NCBI GenBank assembly: GCA_025094145.1
Contig: JALLLS010000099.1
Location: 49,231-113,230, forward strand
Reading direction: 5' to 3'
DNA from: Spinellus fusiger
Lineage: Eukaryota > Mucoromycota > Mucoromycetes > Mucorales > Phycomycetaceae
Length of the DNA stretch: 64,000 bases
Shown: piece by piece, positions 33,697 to 45,499 of the stretch
Position numbering within the stretch: position 1 is the stretch's first letter
How the letters are laid out: the number at the start of each line of letters is the position of its first letter
Position numbers and translations under genes: made by a program
Notes under the pieces: generated by a model
Seen by the model: the letters and a program-made list of their open reading frames with translations, nothing else
Database searches by the model: none
What the model was told of the DNA's origin: nothing

Positions 33697-33897
33697 TGTT
33701 GTTCCCTAATTTAGATAAAATAGTTCTAAGCCCGGAGGTATGTGCACAGAGTGGAATAGCTAGTGGTTCTTGGTTTGGACTGAGGCCCACATAGATCAAA
33801 GAAGAATAAAAGAGAAGATAGAAGATAATGTTTATTCATTGAATTCACTTGATTATTTATACTAAATTCTACAGTGTACAATTGCACATACATGTTG
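33697..33897 (-). repeat. LTR-2 solo LTR, truncated by LTR-1
   Basis: Reverse of 36298-36508: TATA-like ttatactaaattctac, aataaacatt, and the end tgttgttccctaattt at 33697. Its distal end is cut at 33897 by the LTR-1 copy. The 3' end of the LTR faces the tRNA-Arg gene and lies 10 bp from its 5' end. Confidence 0.75.
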
Positions 33898-34501
33898 TTG
33901 TGTTCCAACTTCAATCCAAAGATTCTCTATGAATAAGTCAACACAAGTAGTGTGCTGTGACATTCAGAATACTCTATGAAAGCTTGAGTGCACACAAGTA
34001 ACATAGTACATCTCTGTATCATCTCACTGATTGGTTGTAACTACAAATCACCTTCTAAAGCTCAGTGTACTATTGGACACTTAACAAGAGCCATCTTTAT
34101 TAATAATCCTAACAGAACAATATTGACCTATCAGAGTCAATTGAGTAAAGACTCATAATAATTAATGATTTCCATAATGGAGTGCTTATCCCAAGAACCA
34201 ACCATAGGGTTGAATCTAATAATACTACAACTAAGTAAAACATATGAGCCAACCATAAGGTGGCAGTTATTAATACTACCATAAGGTAGCAATATAGACA
34301 CCAACTATAAGGTCAAAGAGAGTGAATTCTACCATAAGGTTGACTATCATAACTACCATAAGGTAGAATAGATTATCCTACCATAAGGTAGAAGCCACTG
34401 AAGGATAAGCACCCACCAAAAGTATAAATAGTGAACCTTTCTTTACTCAATAAAAGTTATCTTTGTTCAGTCTTGTTAATCTACCTGTCCAGACAATCTC
34501 A
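33898..34501 (+). repeat. LTR-1 solo LTR (reference copy)
   Basis: Starts tgttccaacttcaatccaaa and ends near gtccagacaatctca. It contains, in order, an upstream region, a cluster of accataaggt motifs (34201-34389), a TATA-like tataaatag (34424), an aataaaagtt polyadenylation-like signal (about 34449) and a T-rich end. This order (U3, TATA, poly-A signal) supports an LTR of a Ty3- or Ty1-type retrotransposon. No internal coding region of the element is present next to it. Confidence 0.75.
34201..34389. promoter_or_regulatory. Cluster of seven accataaggt motifs in LTR-1
   Basis: Motif starts are 34201 (accatagggt), 34252, 34278, 34304 (actataaggt), 34331, 34355 and 34380, just upstream of the TATA-like box. 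Several are flanked to make taccataaggta, a partial dyad. The same cluster occurs in the copies at 26.2-26.4 kb, 45.6-45.8 kb and 46.3-46.6 kb. It probably acts as a repeated binding site controlling LTR transcription. Confidence 0.5.
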
Positions 34502-34643
34502 AAATTGTCCAAAAAAGAAAAGAGAATGTCTGGATTTTTTTTTGAAAAGGTCCAAAAACTAAGTAAAAATACTGTATCTTTATCTTCTTATTTATTATCA
34601 GACTTTACTAGTGCTACTTCTAGCACATTATAATTTCTTTATA

Positions 34644-35949
34644 TAGTGTCACATCAAAAAACTAAAATATTTTTTATTTTCCAACTCTAATTTTGCTAAA
34701 AAAAAAAACTTTTTTTTTACACATTTCTCATTTCTTCTTTTTCTGCTATGATATTTATCATGTCTAACACCACCAAACAAACCACCAAGCCTCTTGGAAA
34801 CAGAAAAAGAAATATTGACAACTTTACTTGTAAACTCATTGTACACAAGGCCACTGTAAATGGCACCAGACAGACAGACATTGTAGCTATGTTTGGTATC
34901 AGTCAGCCCACTGTCAGTCTCATCATGAAGAGGTACAATGAAACTGGCTGTTTCAAGGCAGGCAAGAGCTCTGGACACAAGTTTGTCTTGAAGGAGAGAG
35001 ACAAGAGGGAAGTTTTTTGCAAGGTGGCAAGGGACCCTTTCCAGAGCATGAAGGAGCTCTACCAGGGAATGGCCACCAAAGTATCCATGAGCACTTTTAA
35101 AAGAATGATGAAGAAGATTGGCCTGTCTTCTTGCAGGGTGATTAGAAAGCCTGCTCTCACCAACAAGCACAAGAAGTTGAGGCTTGCTTGGGCCAGAGCC
35201 CACCTTCACTGGACCAAGGAAGACTGGAGAATGGTCATCTGGTCCAATGAATCAAAGTTCTAGTTGATGAGCAACAACAACTGCAACAGGGTGGTCCGTA
35301 GGAAGAATGAGGGGCTTCTCCCAAAGAATGTGAAGCCAACAATGAAGTTTGGTGGTGGCAGTGTGATGGTCTGGGGTTCTTTTTCTGGTGAAAGTGTTGG
35401 TAGACTTGCTGTGGTGGAGGGATCCATCAATAGTGCCAAATACACCAATATTTTAGAAACAGCCTATTGCCCCAAGCTGGCTCATCTTAAGGCACTGAAT
35501 CCAGTGGTAGGCTATGTTCTTCAAGAGGACAATGCTAGGTGCCATACTAGTAAGGAGACTAAAAAATAGAAGGATGAGAGGGGCATAGTCACTATGGAGG
35601 GGTGGCCCTCTCAAAGCCCTGACCTGAACCCAATTGAGCATCTTTGGGAGGAGCTCAACAGAGCAGTCAGAAAGAAGATGACCCCAAGGAGGTTACCAAC
35701 AACCTCATCAGCAGCATGCATCAGAGATGTAGGGCTGTGATAGAGGCCAAGGATAGAAACACCAAGTACTAAGGGTTTCCACCTAATAAATCTGTATATA
35801 TTATCTTGATGACCTTCTTTATACTTTATCCAATTTTCAAGTCTCTACTGTGTGCTTAATGTGTGTTTTTATTACAAGGAATAAGTATTTCCATAAACAA
35901 GAATCATATGGGAATGTAAAAAATATTTTAGTTTTTTGATGTGACACTG
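34644..35949 (+). mobile_element. Tc1-like DNA transposon, copy 2, inactive
   Basis: TIRs run from tagtgtcacatcaaaa (34644) to ttgatgtgacactg (35949) with TA flanks. The transposase frame starts at 34760 (MSNTTKQTTKPLGNRKRNID). The first catalytic Asp is replaced by Asn (VIWSNESKF), followed by TAG at 35261-35263; another TAG is at 35567-35569, and a deletion near 35695 shifts the last part. At the amber site shared by copies 1 and 3 this copy has a Glu codon (VLKERDKREV). Confidence 0.9.
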
Positions 35950-36035
35950 TATATCCTAAAAATCTTTGGGTGTGTAGTGAATTCATAATAAAAATAAGTA
36001 CTGCTACCATACAAAGGAGAAAAGGTTTCTAAAAA

Positions 36036-36109
36036 TGCTCTCTGCCAGGATCGAACTGGCGACCTTCAGATTATGAGACTAACGCGCTGCCAACTGCGCT
36101 AAGAAAGCA
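36036..36109 (-). tRNA. tRNA-Met(CAT), elongator type
   Basis: 74 nt on the minus strand starting TGCTTTCTTAGCGCAGTTGG and ending GGCAGAGAGCA. The anticodon loop is CTCATAA. The acceptor stem TGCTTTC pairs with GAGAGCA with one U-G. A T1-A72 end pair and the D-arm AGCGCAGTTGGCAGCGCG suggest elongator rather than initiator. Confidence 0.93.
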
Positions 36110-36297
36110 ATATGAAATTTTGTCCGTGTTAAACACTTTCCTCTCAAATAAAGTAATACTATTGGCTGCACATGTCTTCCCTTTTTGGAACACACATTAT
36201 CCTGTGTGGATACACACAGATAATATAATATAATTAATAAGATAAATGCTAATGCAATATATTGTCTTGGCTTAACATGTTCTCTTTACAGTGAACA

Positions 36298-36508
36298 TGT
36301 TAAGCCAAGACATGTATATGCAATTGTACACTGTAGAATTTAGTATAAATAATCAAGTGAACTCAATGAATAAACATTATCTTCTATCTTTTCTTTTATT
36401 CTTCTTTGATCTACGTGGGCTTCAGTCCAAACCAAGAACCACTAGCTATTCCACTCTGTGCACAAACCTCCAGGCTTAGAACTATTCTGTCCAAATTAGA
36501 GAACAACA
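36298..36508 (+). repeat. LTR-2 solo LTR, complete
   Basis: Starts tgttaagccaagacatg and ends gaacaaca, 211 bp, with tataaata near 36350 and aataaacatt near 36368. An inverted copy of its 5' end (ttgtcttggcttaaca) lies just upstream at 36262-36277. The 3' end is 10 bp from a tRNA-Lys 5' fragment. Confidence 0.75.
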
Positions 36509-36518
36509 AAAACATCCT

Positions 36519-36535
36519 GCCCGGCTAGCTCAGTT
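36519..36535 (+). pseudogene. 5' fragment of a tRNA-Lys gene
   Basis: gcccggctagctcagtt equals the start of the intact tRNA-Lys at 37054 apart from one base, then the match stops. The gene has been truncated, perhaps by insertion of the unidentified ~440-bp DNA that follows. Confidence 0.6.
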
Positions 36536-36976
36536 TAAAGATTATTTTATTTCAAGGAGTATATTTCACAGGCTAAATATAGTACAGTGACTCCGCAGAA
36601 CATATAGGGAAGCATATTACATAAATGGATAGGAAACATAGAGAGAAAGGAAAGGAATTGAAGTACAGACAAATTTTAGACTAAGACTTATTGGAAAGAT
36701 AGTAAAGATAGCTTAATTAAGCCCATGAGGGCATCCTCTACCTGCCTGGGCAACCAGACTAGACCAGCCAAACCAAGAACCACACCAGAAAGCAATGGCA
36801 TTAAACCCTTTGGGCACATATGGGACATAGGACTGCAGGGCAGCACCTGCATGGGAGGGAAAAGGACAGGATGCATGGTTGAAACTGCCAGCTGAGACCA
36901 CAAAACCAAAGGCAGACACTAACACCTGCCAGAAAATTAGATAGGGGCTGGGATGCCTGTTTTAGAGCAGAAATCG
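36536..36976. other. Unassigned DNA between tRNA remnants
   Basis: Purine-rich on the plus strand, with short minus-strand frames but no recognisable domain. Possibly a repeat inserted in a tRNA-Lys gene. Confidence 0.4.
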
Positions 36977-37049
36977 TCCTGGTGGGGGTTGAACCCCCGA
37001 CCTCTTCAATGCTTAGCAACTGTTACTATTGACTCGGCTAAGCCAAATA
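36977..37049 (-). pseudogene. tRNA-like sequence with an intact T arm
   Basis: On the minus strand TCGGGGGTTCAACCCCCACC forms a good T arm followed by AGGAC, but the 5' strand needed for an acceptor stem (GTCCTGG) is missing, and no acceptable anticodon stem was found. It is probably a truncated tRNA gene or a tRNA-derived repeat. Confidence 0.4.
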
Positions 37050-37053
37050 TCCC

Positions 37054-37126
37054 GCCCGGCTAGCTCAATTGGTAGAGCGTGGGACTTTTAATCCCAAGGT
37101 TGGGGGTTCGAGCCCCCCGTTGGGCG
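37054..37126 (+). tRNA. tRNA-Lys(TTT)
   Basis: 73 nt beginning GCCCGGCTAGCTCAATTGG. The acceptor stem GCCCGGC pairs with GTTGGGC (two G-U), the anticodon loop is CTTTTAA, the T arm is GGGGGTTCGAGCCCCC, and the discriminator is G. No intron. Confidence 0.95.
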
Positions 37127-37330
37127 TTATCAATTTGTAAATTGACCTGACATAGTGATTTTTTATATTCATGTAAGATTTTTGGGATATATAAAGAAAT
37201 ATCCTGAGAATAAAACTGCAATATTCTTATGATTGGCTAATGTGTTTTAAAATGCATTTTTGCTCTCTAAATGAGTTATTTCAAACTCTACTTACCTATT
37301 TTAGCAATGGCTACTGACTTTGCAATTAAA

Positions 37331-40300
37331 AAGTACACACCCAAAGATTTTTGGGATATATAAGGAAATATTCTGAGGATAAAATCAAAATCTTCTTATG
37401 ATTGGCTAATGTGTCTGAAAATGCTTTTTTGTTGTCCAGAGGGTCGATTCCAAACTCTGCCTGCCTATCAGAACAAAGATAGTTGACTTTGCAATTATAA
37501 AGTAGAAAATTGGCTGTAAAGACAAAAAATAGAACAAGAATCACCCCAAAATTATAACTCAGTCACTGATATTCCTCTCTTAGCATAATGTGTTATCCTT
37601 AAGCCCACAGTATTTGCAGCATAACAATGTTTTAAAAAAAATTGTGGGACTAGCACAGAGTTAATTCAAGTGGTCATTGTCCAAAAGAGAGAGCCAAACT
37701 TACTTACATTGAGTACAGTGCATTCATTCATTGACTGAATGTCAACTGCCTCTACAACTACTACACCATCATAGCTCACCTCAACAGTGGTGCTCAAGGG
37801 CAAGACAACATTGTTTCCAATGCTATCCTTTTGACCCAAGGAAAAAAATAGTGTGAGAGTTGGGGCTTTCTACAGCCAATGTAAGATATTGTTTGTGGGT
37901 AGATGGAGTTTGGTCAGAGGCTAATTGAAAGTTGTATGGCACAATGGCAGTCATATTCTTTTTTTTGTCAGTAGCAACAATCTTACCAAAGACAGGGGAA
38001 GCACCAGAAGAAAAAGAAGAGACCAGCCAGACCAACAACAATGCTTTTGGAACTGCTGTTGTTGTCTACTAACTCATGGGAGAGAACAAGAGGATGGAAC
38101 TGTTGGAACAGCTTTACCTTGGCACCAGCAGTAAGGAGACCACTATGACCAGACACCTGCCAGTATCCACCTTGAAAGATGTGTGTAGAAATGTATTTCT
38201 TCCCAAAGGAAATTGCAACATCATGGGAGGGCAATTGGTGGTTGGTGTGCAGTATATGTTCTCTGATGAACTTGTTATACTGCTCTCCTCTCTCAGTCTC
38301 ATAGTGGATGGGAGATCCAAAATGCAAGATGTCTTTATGCAAATAGTGAAGGAGATGCATCTTTGAAGTGCTGCTAATGATTGTCTTCACAGACTTCTTT
38401 GGGGCTGGCAGGGCATCATATTGGATGATTACAGCAACCAACTCTTGCATGCAATATCTCATCTTCTCCACATAAATGTCCAGAGATGTCTCAATGTTCT
38501 GCATGTAAAGAACAGAGACAAGAGAACCAAGCTTTACAAAACAATTATGAATAATTGCTTTTGAGTTGTTGATGGCAACAAGTCTTCTCTGGGGCAGGTC
38601 ATACAGAATGGTAGGCATCTGTTGCACAATGATCTTAAGATCTCTTCCAAGATATGAGCCACAGAGGCAAAAATTTGTAATGCTTTCTTATGAAAGCCTT
38701 TGAGTTGTAGTGAAAGAAGTTTTCTTCCAAGTGCTTCACTTCTTTTTTGGCATAAAATAGCACCATGCCAATCACAAGGTATCTTGCAATACCAAGGAGG
38801 ATAGTGTGGAGAATTCCAATGGGGCAATCCTTAAAGGGATCCCACAACTGGAGAGACAAAAGGGCTTCATCACTAGTTAGCTTATAGCCAGTGCTGGGGT
38901 TACTTCTGAGGCTGGCATTGTTTGGGCTGCTATCACAACATTGACACATCTTCACCAACTCTTCTATTCTTCTGGCAGGGGTACTATCCACTACTGCACT
39001 TACACCTTCATTCCTCCAGTAGCACTTTCTGCATGAGAGCCTAGTCTTGGCACCAAGACTACATGCAATTGCTGCATGCATGGGATTGTCTGCCATGATG
39101 AAGTGAAGAACACCAACAACAAGGACAGATTCTCCAAACTTCACATCAAACATCTCCATGCCTCTCTTCAACACCTTGAGGTCCTTTACCAGCTCTGGAA
39201 GCATCTCCATTGCTGATAGCTTGTTGCTGGTGCAGACAAAGAACAGATTCTCAACCTTACACTGTTCTTTGAATGGCATTGCCACAAGAGACATCACACA
39301 ACTCTCAAACTTGTTCCACTTCTTAGTGGTATTGCCACTTGTGTCATCCAAAAACAAGTTCAGAGGCACAATTTTCACTGGCATGAGCTGTTTGTTGGGA
39401 TTGGTGGTGGCTCTTTTGAGTGGGTGGTAGGTGGTGGAGTTGGTGTGGGGGTGGGTGGGAAGTTGGACATCTTTAACAATGTCTAGAAGAACAATGTTGT
39501 TGAAAAAAAAACCAGGTGCTTCCTTGTAAGCCTCAGCCATCAATCTATCACATGAAGTGAAGAAAGAGGCAAGCTTATATGTTGCTGTTGTTGTTATTCT
39601 TTCACCAGGAGAAGCGCACACAATATCTCCTACCCAGAGATCTACAGAGGAGCTGTTGATGTTGACAGTCACCATGGGGTGCTGGAACAGCAGATGTGTT
39701 CTCAACTTCTTTTCTTGCTGGGGCAAAATACTCTGGTTGGGTGTTTTGTTGGGCAAGGCAGAAAGCATTGCTGTTTTAAGGGGGTTGGCAGCAAGGAGCT
39801 TTAAGTGCTTGGATGGTTTATTCATCAAGAACTTGTAGGTGGTGGTGGTGGGGGGCAAGTCTTTGCATGTCTCAACCACTGCAACTTGGTGAGTGGTGGT
39901 AGGGAACTTGGGGACGTTGCTCTTTGTTCTCTTCTCAAGGTTGAGGATCCTGTCCAAGGCAGGCATCTTTTCTTAGGGGTTGGCAAGAGTGGCATCCCTA
40001 ACATCCTTGCACAAAGACACAACCTTCCCTGCAAGTGCCTTGGAAAAGCAACTCTCATTCTTGGAAAAGAAACAATGCAAGATCATCTCTAATCTTGAAG
40101 AGAATGGGAATATGCCCTCCACAAAGGCAGTCTCCTTGAAAGCATTGTTGTTGCTGTCAAACTCCTCTTCTCCAGCAGCCCAAAAAGGTTTTTCTTTGAT
40201 CACTTCCTCAGCTTCAACAATCTCTGGCTCATCATCACTCTCCTTTTCTACACAGAAGACTGTGGTGATGGCAGAGAGAGGTCTGTAGACAATAGCAATA

Positions 40301-41353
40301 AAGCATGATAAGTTTGGTTTTTATTATTCTATGCCTCTGTTTTTATGATAAATACCAAGAAGATTCAGCCATGGAGCTATTCAAAGTAGAGAATGAGCAA
40401 TATTACTTTTAGATTTGAGATTAATCTTACATGTTGTGGGTGGCAGTGTGTTCTTTCATATTTCCTTTTGTTTTGAATGTCTTTTTGCAGACAGTGCAGG
40501 TGGGAATTTTACTTTTCTTGAGGTTGATGGTGGTGAAAGACATGGTAAGGAAGATTTCAATATAAGAATAGAGTGAGTTATTTGACTTGTGAATTTTGAC
40601 TTGATAAATTATTGAAAAGTGGAGGCTAAAGTGATATGTTACCAAAATAAAAATATTTTCTTATTCTTTTGTCTGTTATTCTTTTGTTGTTTTTCACACT
40701 GCCCATAATATTTGATACTTAATTACTTGTCAAGATGAGCATAAATAAGCAAGTTAATGTGTGGTTATTAACAAAGAAAAACAATAGGAGGTGATAGACA
40801 CTACCAAAGGCTATTTTTGAGATAAAAAGGTAAGCAGTGTTATCATCTGGGCTTGAGTTCAATGTAATCTACAAGACATAGTACTGACTCTTCTTCTAAT
40901 AGATGATATATGGCTTATTATTCTAAAGACAAGTATTAAGTACAAGGTAAGTTTACTATCTCTCTTGATTGAATTATTACTAATACACTCTTCTGTTATT
41001 AGACAAGTTAAGACTCTTCTCAAGTCAGTCTCAGGTGGTCTTCTTCCTTCTATACTGTCTAAGGTGTCTAGGCTGTCTAGGGTATACTCCTGAGCATAGT
41101 TATCTATCTCCCAAGGATAAAGCACAAGGCTTTTAGGGTGTAAATTCTATTGCTATGAAGGAATATGCCTAGAACAGTAGTAGCTATAGTAATAGTATAT
41201 TATTAGCTACAGTATTATTAGCTATATTATTATAATAAACAATTTTATTCATAAACAATATTTTTATTGATAATATAATTTGATATTGAGGTATTCCATA
41301 AAAGGTAAGAAAATTTTGGATACTTGCAAACCTTTGATTTCAAGTACAGTTCC
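37331..41353. repeat. Left arm of a giant inverted repeat
   Basis: Each base i in 37331-41353 pairs with base 82824-i in 41471-45493. All predicted reading frames of both arms translate identically, and the only difference found by eye is 37345 versus 45479 (Leu/Pro in a shadow frame). The arm contains one nearly complete large TIR transposon whose coding strand is minus, with its left terminus tacacacccaaagattttt at 37334. Confidence 0.95.
37704..40544 (-). pseudogene. Zinc-finger transposon protein, left copy
   Basis: Mirror image of the gene at 42280-45120 and described there: start at 40544 (C2H2 exon), intron 40431-40284, main frame to about 38636, then shifted frames down to about 37704. 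It carries the same nonsense codon (39976-39974) and the same frameshifts as the right copy, so the damage predates the duplication or has been copied by gene conversion. Confidence 0.8.
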
Positions 41354-41470
41354 ATAAAAGGCAGGAAATTTTCAGTTTTAAATGCAGTTCCATAAAAGGC
41401 AAGAAATTTTCAGTTTTAAAAGGTGAAGATATCATTGCTTAAAGGCCAGAAAAATCTTTGGATTGAAGTT
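41354..41470. other. Spacer at the centre of the giant inverted repeat
   Basis: 117 bp. It includes the end of the TIR element (tgcttaaaggccagaaaaat) followed at once by ctttggattgaagttgg, which is the end of the LTR-1 family. Two copies of agttccataaaaggca-type DNA give internal direct repetition. Confidence 0.8.
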
Positions 41471-44400
41471 GGAACTGTACTTGAAATCAAAGGTTTGCAA
41501 GTATCCAAAATTTTCTTACCTTTTATGGAATACCTCAATATCAAATTATATTATCAATAAAAATATTGTTTATGAATAAAATTGTTTATTATAATAATAT
41601 AGCTAATAATACTGTAGCTAATAATATACTATTACTATAGCTACTACTGTTCTAGGCATATTCCTTCATAGCAATAGAATTTACACCCTAAAAGCCTTGT
41701 GCTTTATCTTGGGAGATAGATAACTATGCTCAGGAGTATACCCTAGACAGCCTAGACACCTTAGACAGTATAGAAGGAAGAAGACCACCTGAGACTGACT
41801 TGAGAAGAGTCTTAACTTGTCTAATAACAGAAGAGTGTATTAGTAATAATTCAATCAAGAGAGATAGTAAACTTACCTTGTACTTAATACTTGTCTTTAG
41901 AATAATAAGCCATATATCATCTATTAGAAGAAGAGTCAGTACTATGTCTTGTAGATTACATTGAACTCAAGCCCAGATGATAACACTGCTTACCTTTTTA
42001 TCTCAAAAATAGCCTTTGGTAGTGTCTATCACCTCCTATTGTTTTTCTTTGTTAATAACCACACATTAACTTGCTTATTTATGCTCATCTTGACAAGTAA
42101 TTAAGTATCAAATATTATGGGCAGTGTGAAAAACAACAAAAGAATAACAGACAAAAGAATAAGAAAATATTTTTATTTTGGTAACATATCACTTTAGCCT
42201 CCACTTTTCAATAATTTATCAAGTCAAAATTCACAAGTCAAATAACTCACTCTATTCTTATATTGAAATCTTCCTTACCATGTCTTTCACCACCATCAAC
42301 CTCAAGAAAAGTAAAATTCCCACCTGCACTGTCTGCAAAAAGACATTCAAAACAAAAGGAAATATGAAAGAACACACTGCCACCCACAACATGTAAGATT
42401 AATCTCAAATCTAAAAGTAATATTGCTCATTCTCTACTTTGAATAGCTCCATGGCTGAATCTTCTTGGTATTTATCATAAAAACAGAGGCATAGAATAAT
42501 AAAAACCAAACTTATCATGCTTTATTGCTATTGTCTACAGACCTCTCTCTGCCATCACCACAGTCTTCTGTGTAGAAAAGGAGAGTGATGATGAGCCAGA
42601 GATTGTTGAAGCTGAGGAAGTGATCAAAGAAAAACCTTTTTGGGCTGCTGGAGAAGAGGAGTTTGACAGCAACAACAATGCTTTCAAGGAGACTGCCTTT
42701 GTGGAGGGCATATTCCCATTCTCTTCAAGATTAGAGATGATCTTGCATTGTTTCTTTTCCAAGAATGAGAGTTGCTTTTCCAAGGCACTTGCAGGGAAGG
42801 TTGTGTCTTTGTGCAAGGATGTTAGGGATGCCACTCTTGCCAACCCCTAAGAAAAGATGCCTGCCTTGGACAGGATCCTCAACCTTGAGAAGAGAACAAA
42901 GAGCAACGTCCCCAAGTTCCCTACCACCACTCACCAAGTTGCAGTGGTTGAGACATGCAAAGACTTGCCCCCCACCACCACCACCTACAAGTTCTTGATG
43001 AATAAACCATCCAAGCACTTAAAGCTCCTTGCTGCCAACCCCCTTAAAACAGCAATGCTTTCTGCCTTGCCCAACAAAACACCCAACCAGAGTATTTTGC
43101 CCCAGCAAGAAAAGAAGTTGAGAACACATCTGCTGTTCCAGCACCCCATGGTGACTGTCAACATCAACAGCTCCTCTGTAGATCTCTGGGTAGGAGATAT
43201 TGTGTGCGCTTCTCCTGGTGAAAGAATAACAACAACAGCAACATATAAGCTTGCCTCTTTCTTCACTTCATGTGATAGATTGATGGCTGAGGCTTACAAG
43301 GAAGCACCTGGTTTTTTTTTCAACAACATTGTTCTTCTAGACATTGTTAAAGATGTCCAACTTCCCACCCACCCCCACACCAACTCCACCACCTACCACC
43401 CACTCAAAAGAGCCACCACCAATCCCAACAAACAGCTCATGCCAGTGAAAATTGTGCCTCTGAACTTGTTTTTGGATGACACAAGTGGCAATACCACTAA
43501 GAAGTGGAACAAGTTTGAGAGTTGTGTGATGTCTCTTGTGGCAATGCCATTCAAAGAACAGTGTAAGGTTGAGAATCTGTTCTTTGTCTGCACCAGCAAC
43601 AAGCTATCAGCAATGGAGATGCTTCCAGAGCTGGTAAAGGACCTCAAGGTGTTGAAGAGAGGCATGGAGATGTTTGATGTGAAGTTTGGAGAATCTGTCC
43701 TTGTTGTTGGTGTTCTTCACTTCATCATGGCAGACAATCCCATGCATGCAGCAATTGCATGTAGTCTTGGTGCCAAGACTAGGCTCTCATGCAGAAAGTG
43801 CTACTGGAGGAATGAAGGTGTAAGTGCAGTAGTGGATAGTACCCCTGCCAGAAGAATAGAAGAGTTGGTGAAGATGTGTCAATGTTGTGATAGCAGCCCA
43901 AACAATGCCAGCCTCAGAAGTAACCCCAGCACTGGCTATAAGCTAACTAGTGATGAAGCCCTTTTGTCTCTCCAGTTGTGGGATCCCTTTAAGGATTGCC
44001 CCATTGGAATTCTCCACACTATCCTCCTTGGTATTGCAAGATACCTTGTGATTGGCATGGTGCTATTTTATGCCAAAAAAGAAGTGAAGCACTTGGAAGA
44101 AAACTTCTTTCACTACAACTCAAAGGCTTTCATAAGAAAGCATTACAAATTTTTGCCTCTGTGGCTCATATCTTGGAAGAGATCTTAAGATCATTGTGCA
44201 ACAGATGCCTACCATTCTGTATGACCTGCCCCAGAGAAGACTTGTTGCCATCAACAACTCAAAAGCAATTATTCATAATTGTTTTGTAAAGCTTGGTTCT
44301 CTTGTCTCTGTTCTTTACATGCAGAACATTGAGACATCTCTGGACATTTATGTGGAGAAGATGAGATATTGCATGCAAGAGTTGGTTGCTGTAATCATCC

Positions 44401-45493
44401 AATATGATGCCCTGCCAGCCCCAAAGAAGTCTGTGAAGACAATCATTAGCAGCACTTCAAAGATGCATCTCCTTCACTATTTGCATAAAGACATCTTGCA
44501 TTTTGGATCTCCCATCCACTATGAGACTGAGAGAGGAGAGCAGTATAACAAGTTCATCAGAGAACATATACTGCACACCAACCACCAATTGCCCTCCCAT
44601 GATGTTGCAATTTCCTTTGGGAAGAAATACATTTCTACACACATCTTTCAAGGTGGATACTGGCAGGTGTCTGGTCATAGTGGTCTCCTTACTGCTGGTG
44701 CCAAGGTAAAGCTGTTCCAACAGTTCCATCCTCTTGTTCTCTCCCATGAGTTAGTAGACAACAACAGCAGTTCCAAAAGCATTGTTGTTGGTCTGGCTGG
44801 TCTCTTCTTTTTCTTCTGGTGCTTCCCCTGTCTTTGGTAAGATTGTTGCTACTGACAAAAAAAAGAATATGACTGCCATTGTGCCATACAACTTTCAATT
44901 AGCCTCTGACCAAACTCCATCTACCCACAAACAATATCTTACATTGGCTGTAGAAAGCCCCAACTCTCACACTATTTTTTTCCTTGGGTCAAAAGGATAG
45001 CATTGGAAACAATGTTGTCTTGCCCTTGAGCACCACTGTTGAGGTGAGCTATGATGGTGTAGTAGTTGTAGAGGCAGTTGACATTCAGTCAATGAATGAA
45101 TGCACTGTACTCAATGTAAGTAAGTTTGGCTCTCTCTTTTGGACAATGACCACTTGAATTAACTCTGTGCTAGTCCCACAATTTTTTTTTAAAACATTGT
45201 TATGCTGCAAATACTGTGGGCTTAAGGATAACACATTATGCTAAGAGAGGAATATCAGTGACTGAGTTATAATTTTGGGGTGATTCTTGTTCTATTTTTT
45301 GTCTTTACAGCCAATTTTCTACTTTATAATTGCAAAGTCAACTATCTTTGTTCTGATAGGCAGGCAGAGTTTGGAATCGACCCTCTGGACAACAAAAAAG
45401 CATTTTCAGACACATTAGCCAATCATAAGAAGATTTTGATTTTATCCTCAGAATATTTCCTTATATATCCCAAAAATCCTTGGGTGTGTACTT
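41471..45493. repeat. Right arm of the giant inverted repeat
   Basis: Reverse complement of the left arm. Ends with ttgggtgtgtactt at 45493 and is followed by an LTR-1 copy. Coding strand is plus. Confidence 0.95.
42280..45120 (+). pseudogene. Zinc-finger transposon protein (fungal large-transposase family), right copy
   Basis: Exon 1 (42280-42392) encodes a C2H2 finger, CTVCKKTFKTKGNMKEHTATH. After a GT-AG intron (42393-42540) exon 2 reads IPLSAITTVFCVEKESDDEP, meets TAA at 42848-42850, and resumes in frame with EKMPALDRILNLEKRT. Conserved blocks: PLNLFLDDTSGNTTKKWNKF, FFVCTSNKLSAMEMLPEL, GILHTILLGIARYLV, GSYLGRDLKIIVQQMPTILY, and KMHLLHYLHKDILHFGSPIH with YETERGEQYNKFIR. I recall this block order from a transposon-borne protein family common in basidiomycetes and Mucoromycota (C2H2 finger plus a predicted DDE-type core; superfamily not resolved: CACTA, Plavaka or KDZ). 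Frameshifts occur near 44130-44160 (twice) and 44810. Inactive. Confidence 0.7.
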
Positions 45494-45499
45494 GTGATT

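Noticed and set aside
34201..34389. Possible CRISPR-like array of accataaggt repeats
   Set aside because: Repeat is about 10 bp, spacing is irregular, it sits inside an LTR and the DNA is eukaryotic.
36977..37049. Functional tRNA on the minus strand
   Set aside because: T arm is good but no acceptor partner and no valid anticodon stem could be formed; kept as tRNA-like only.
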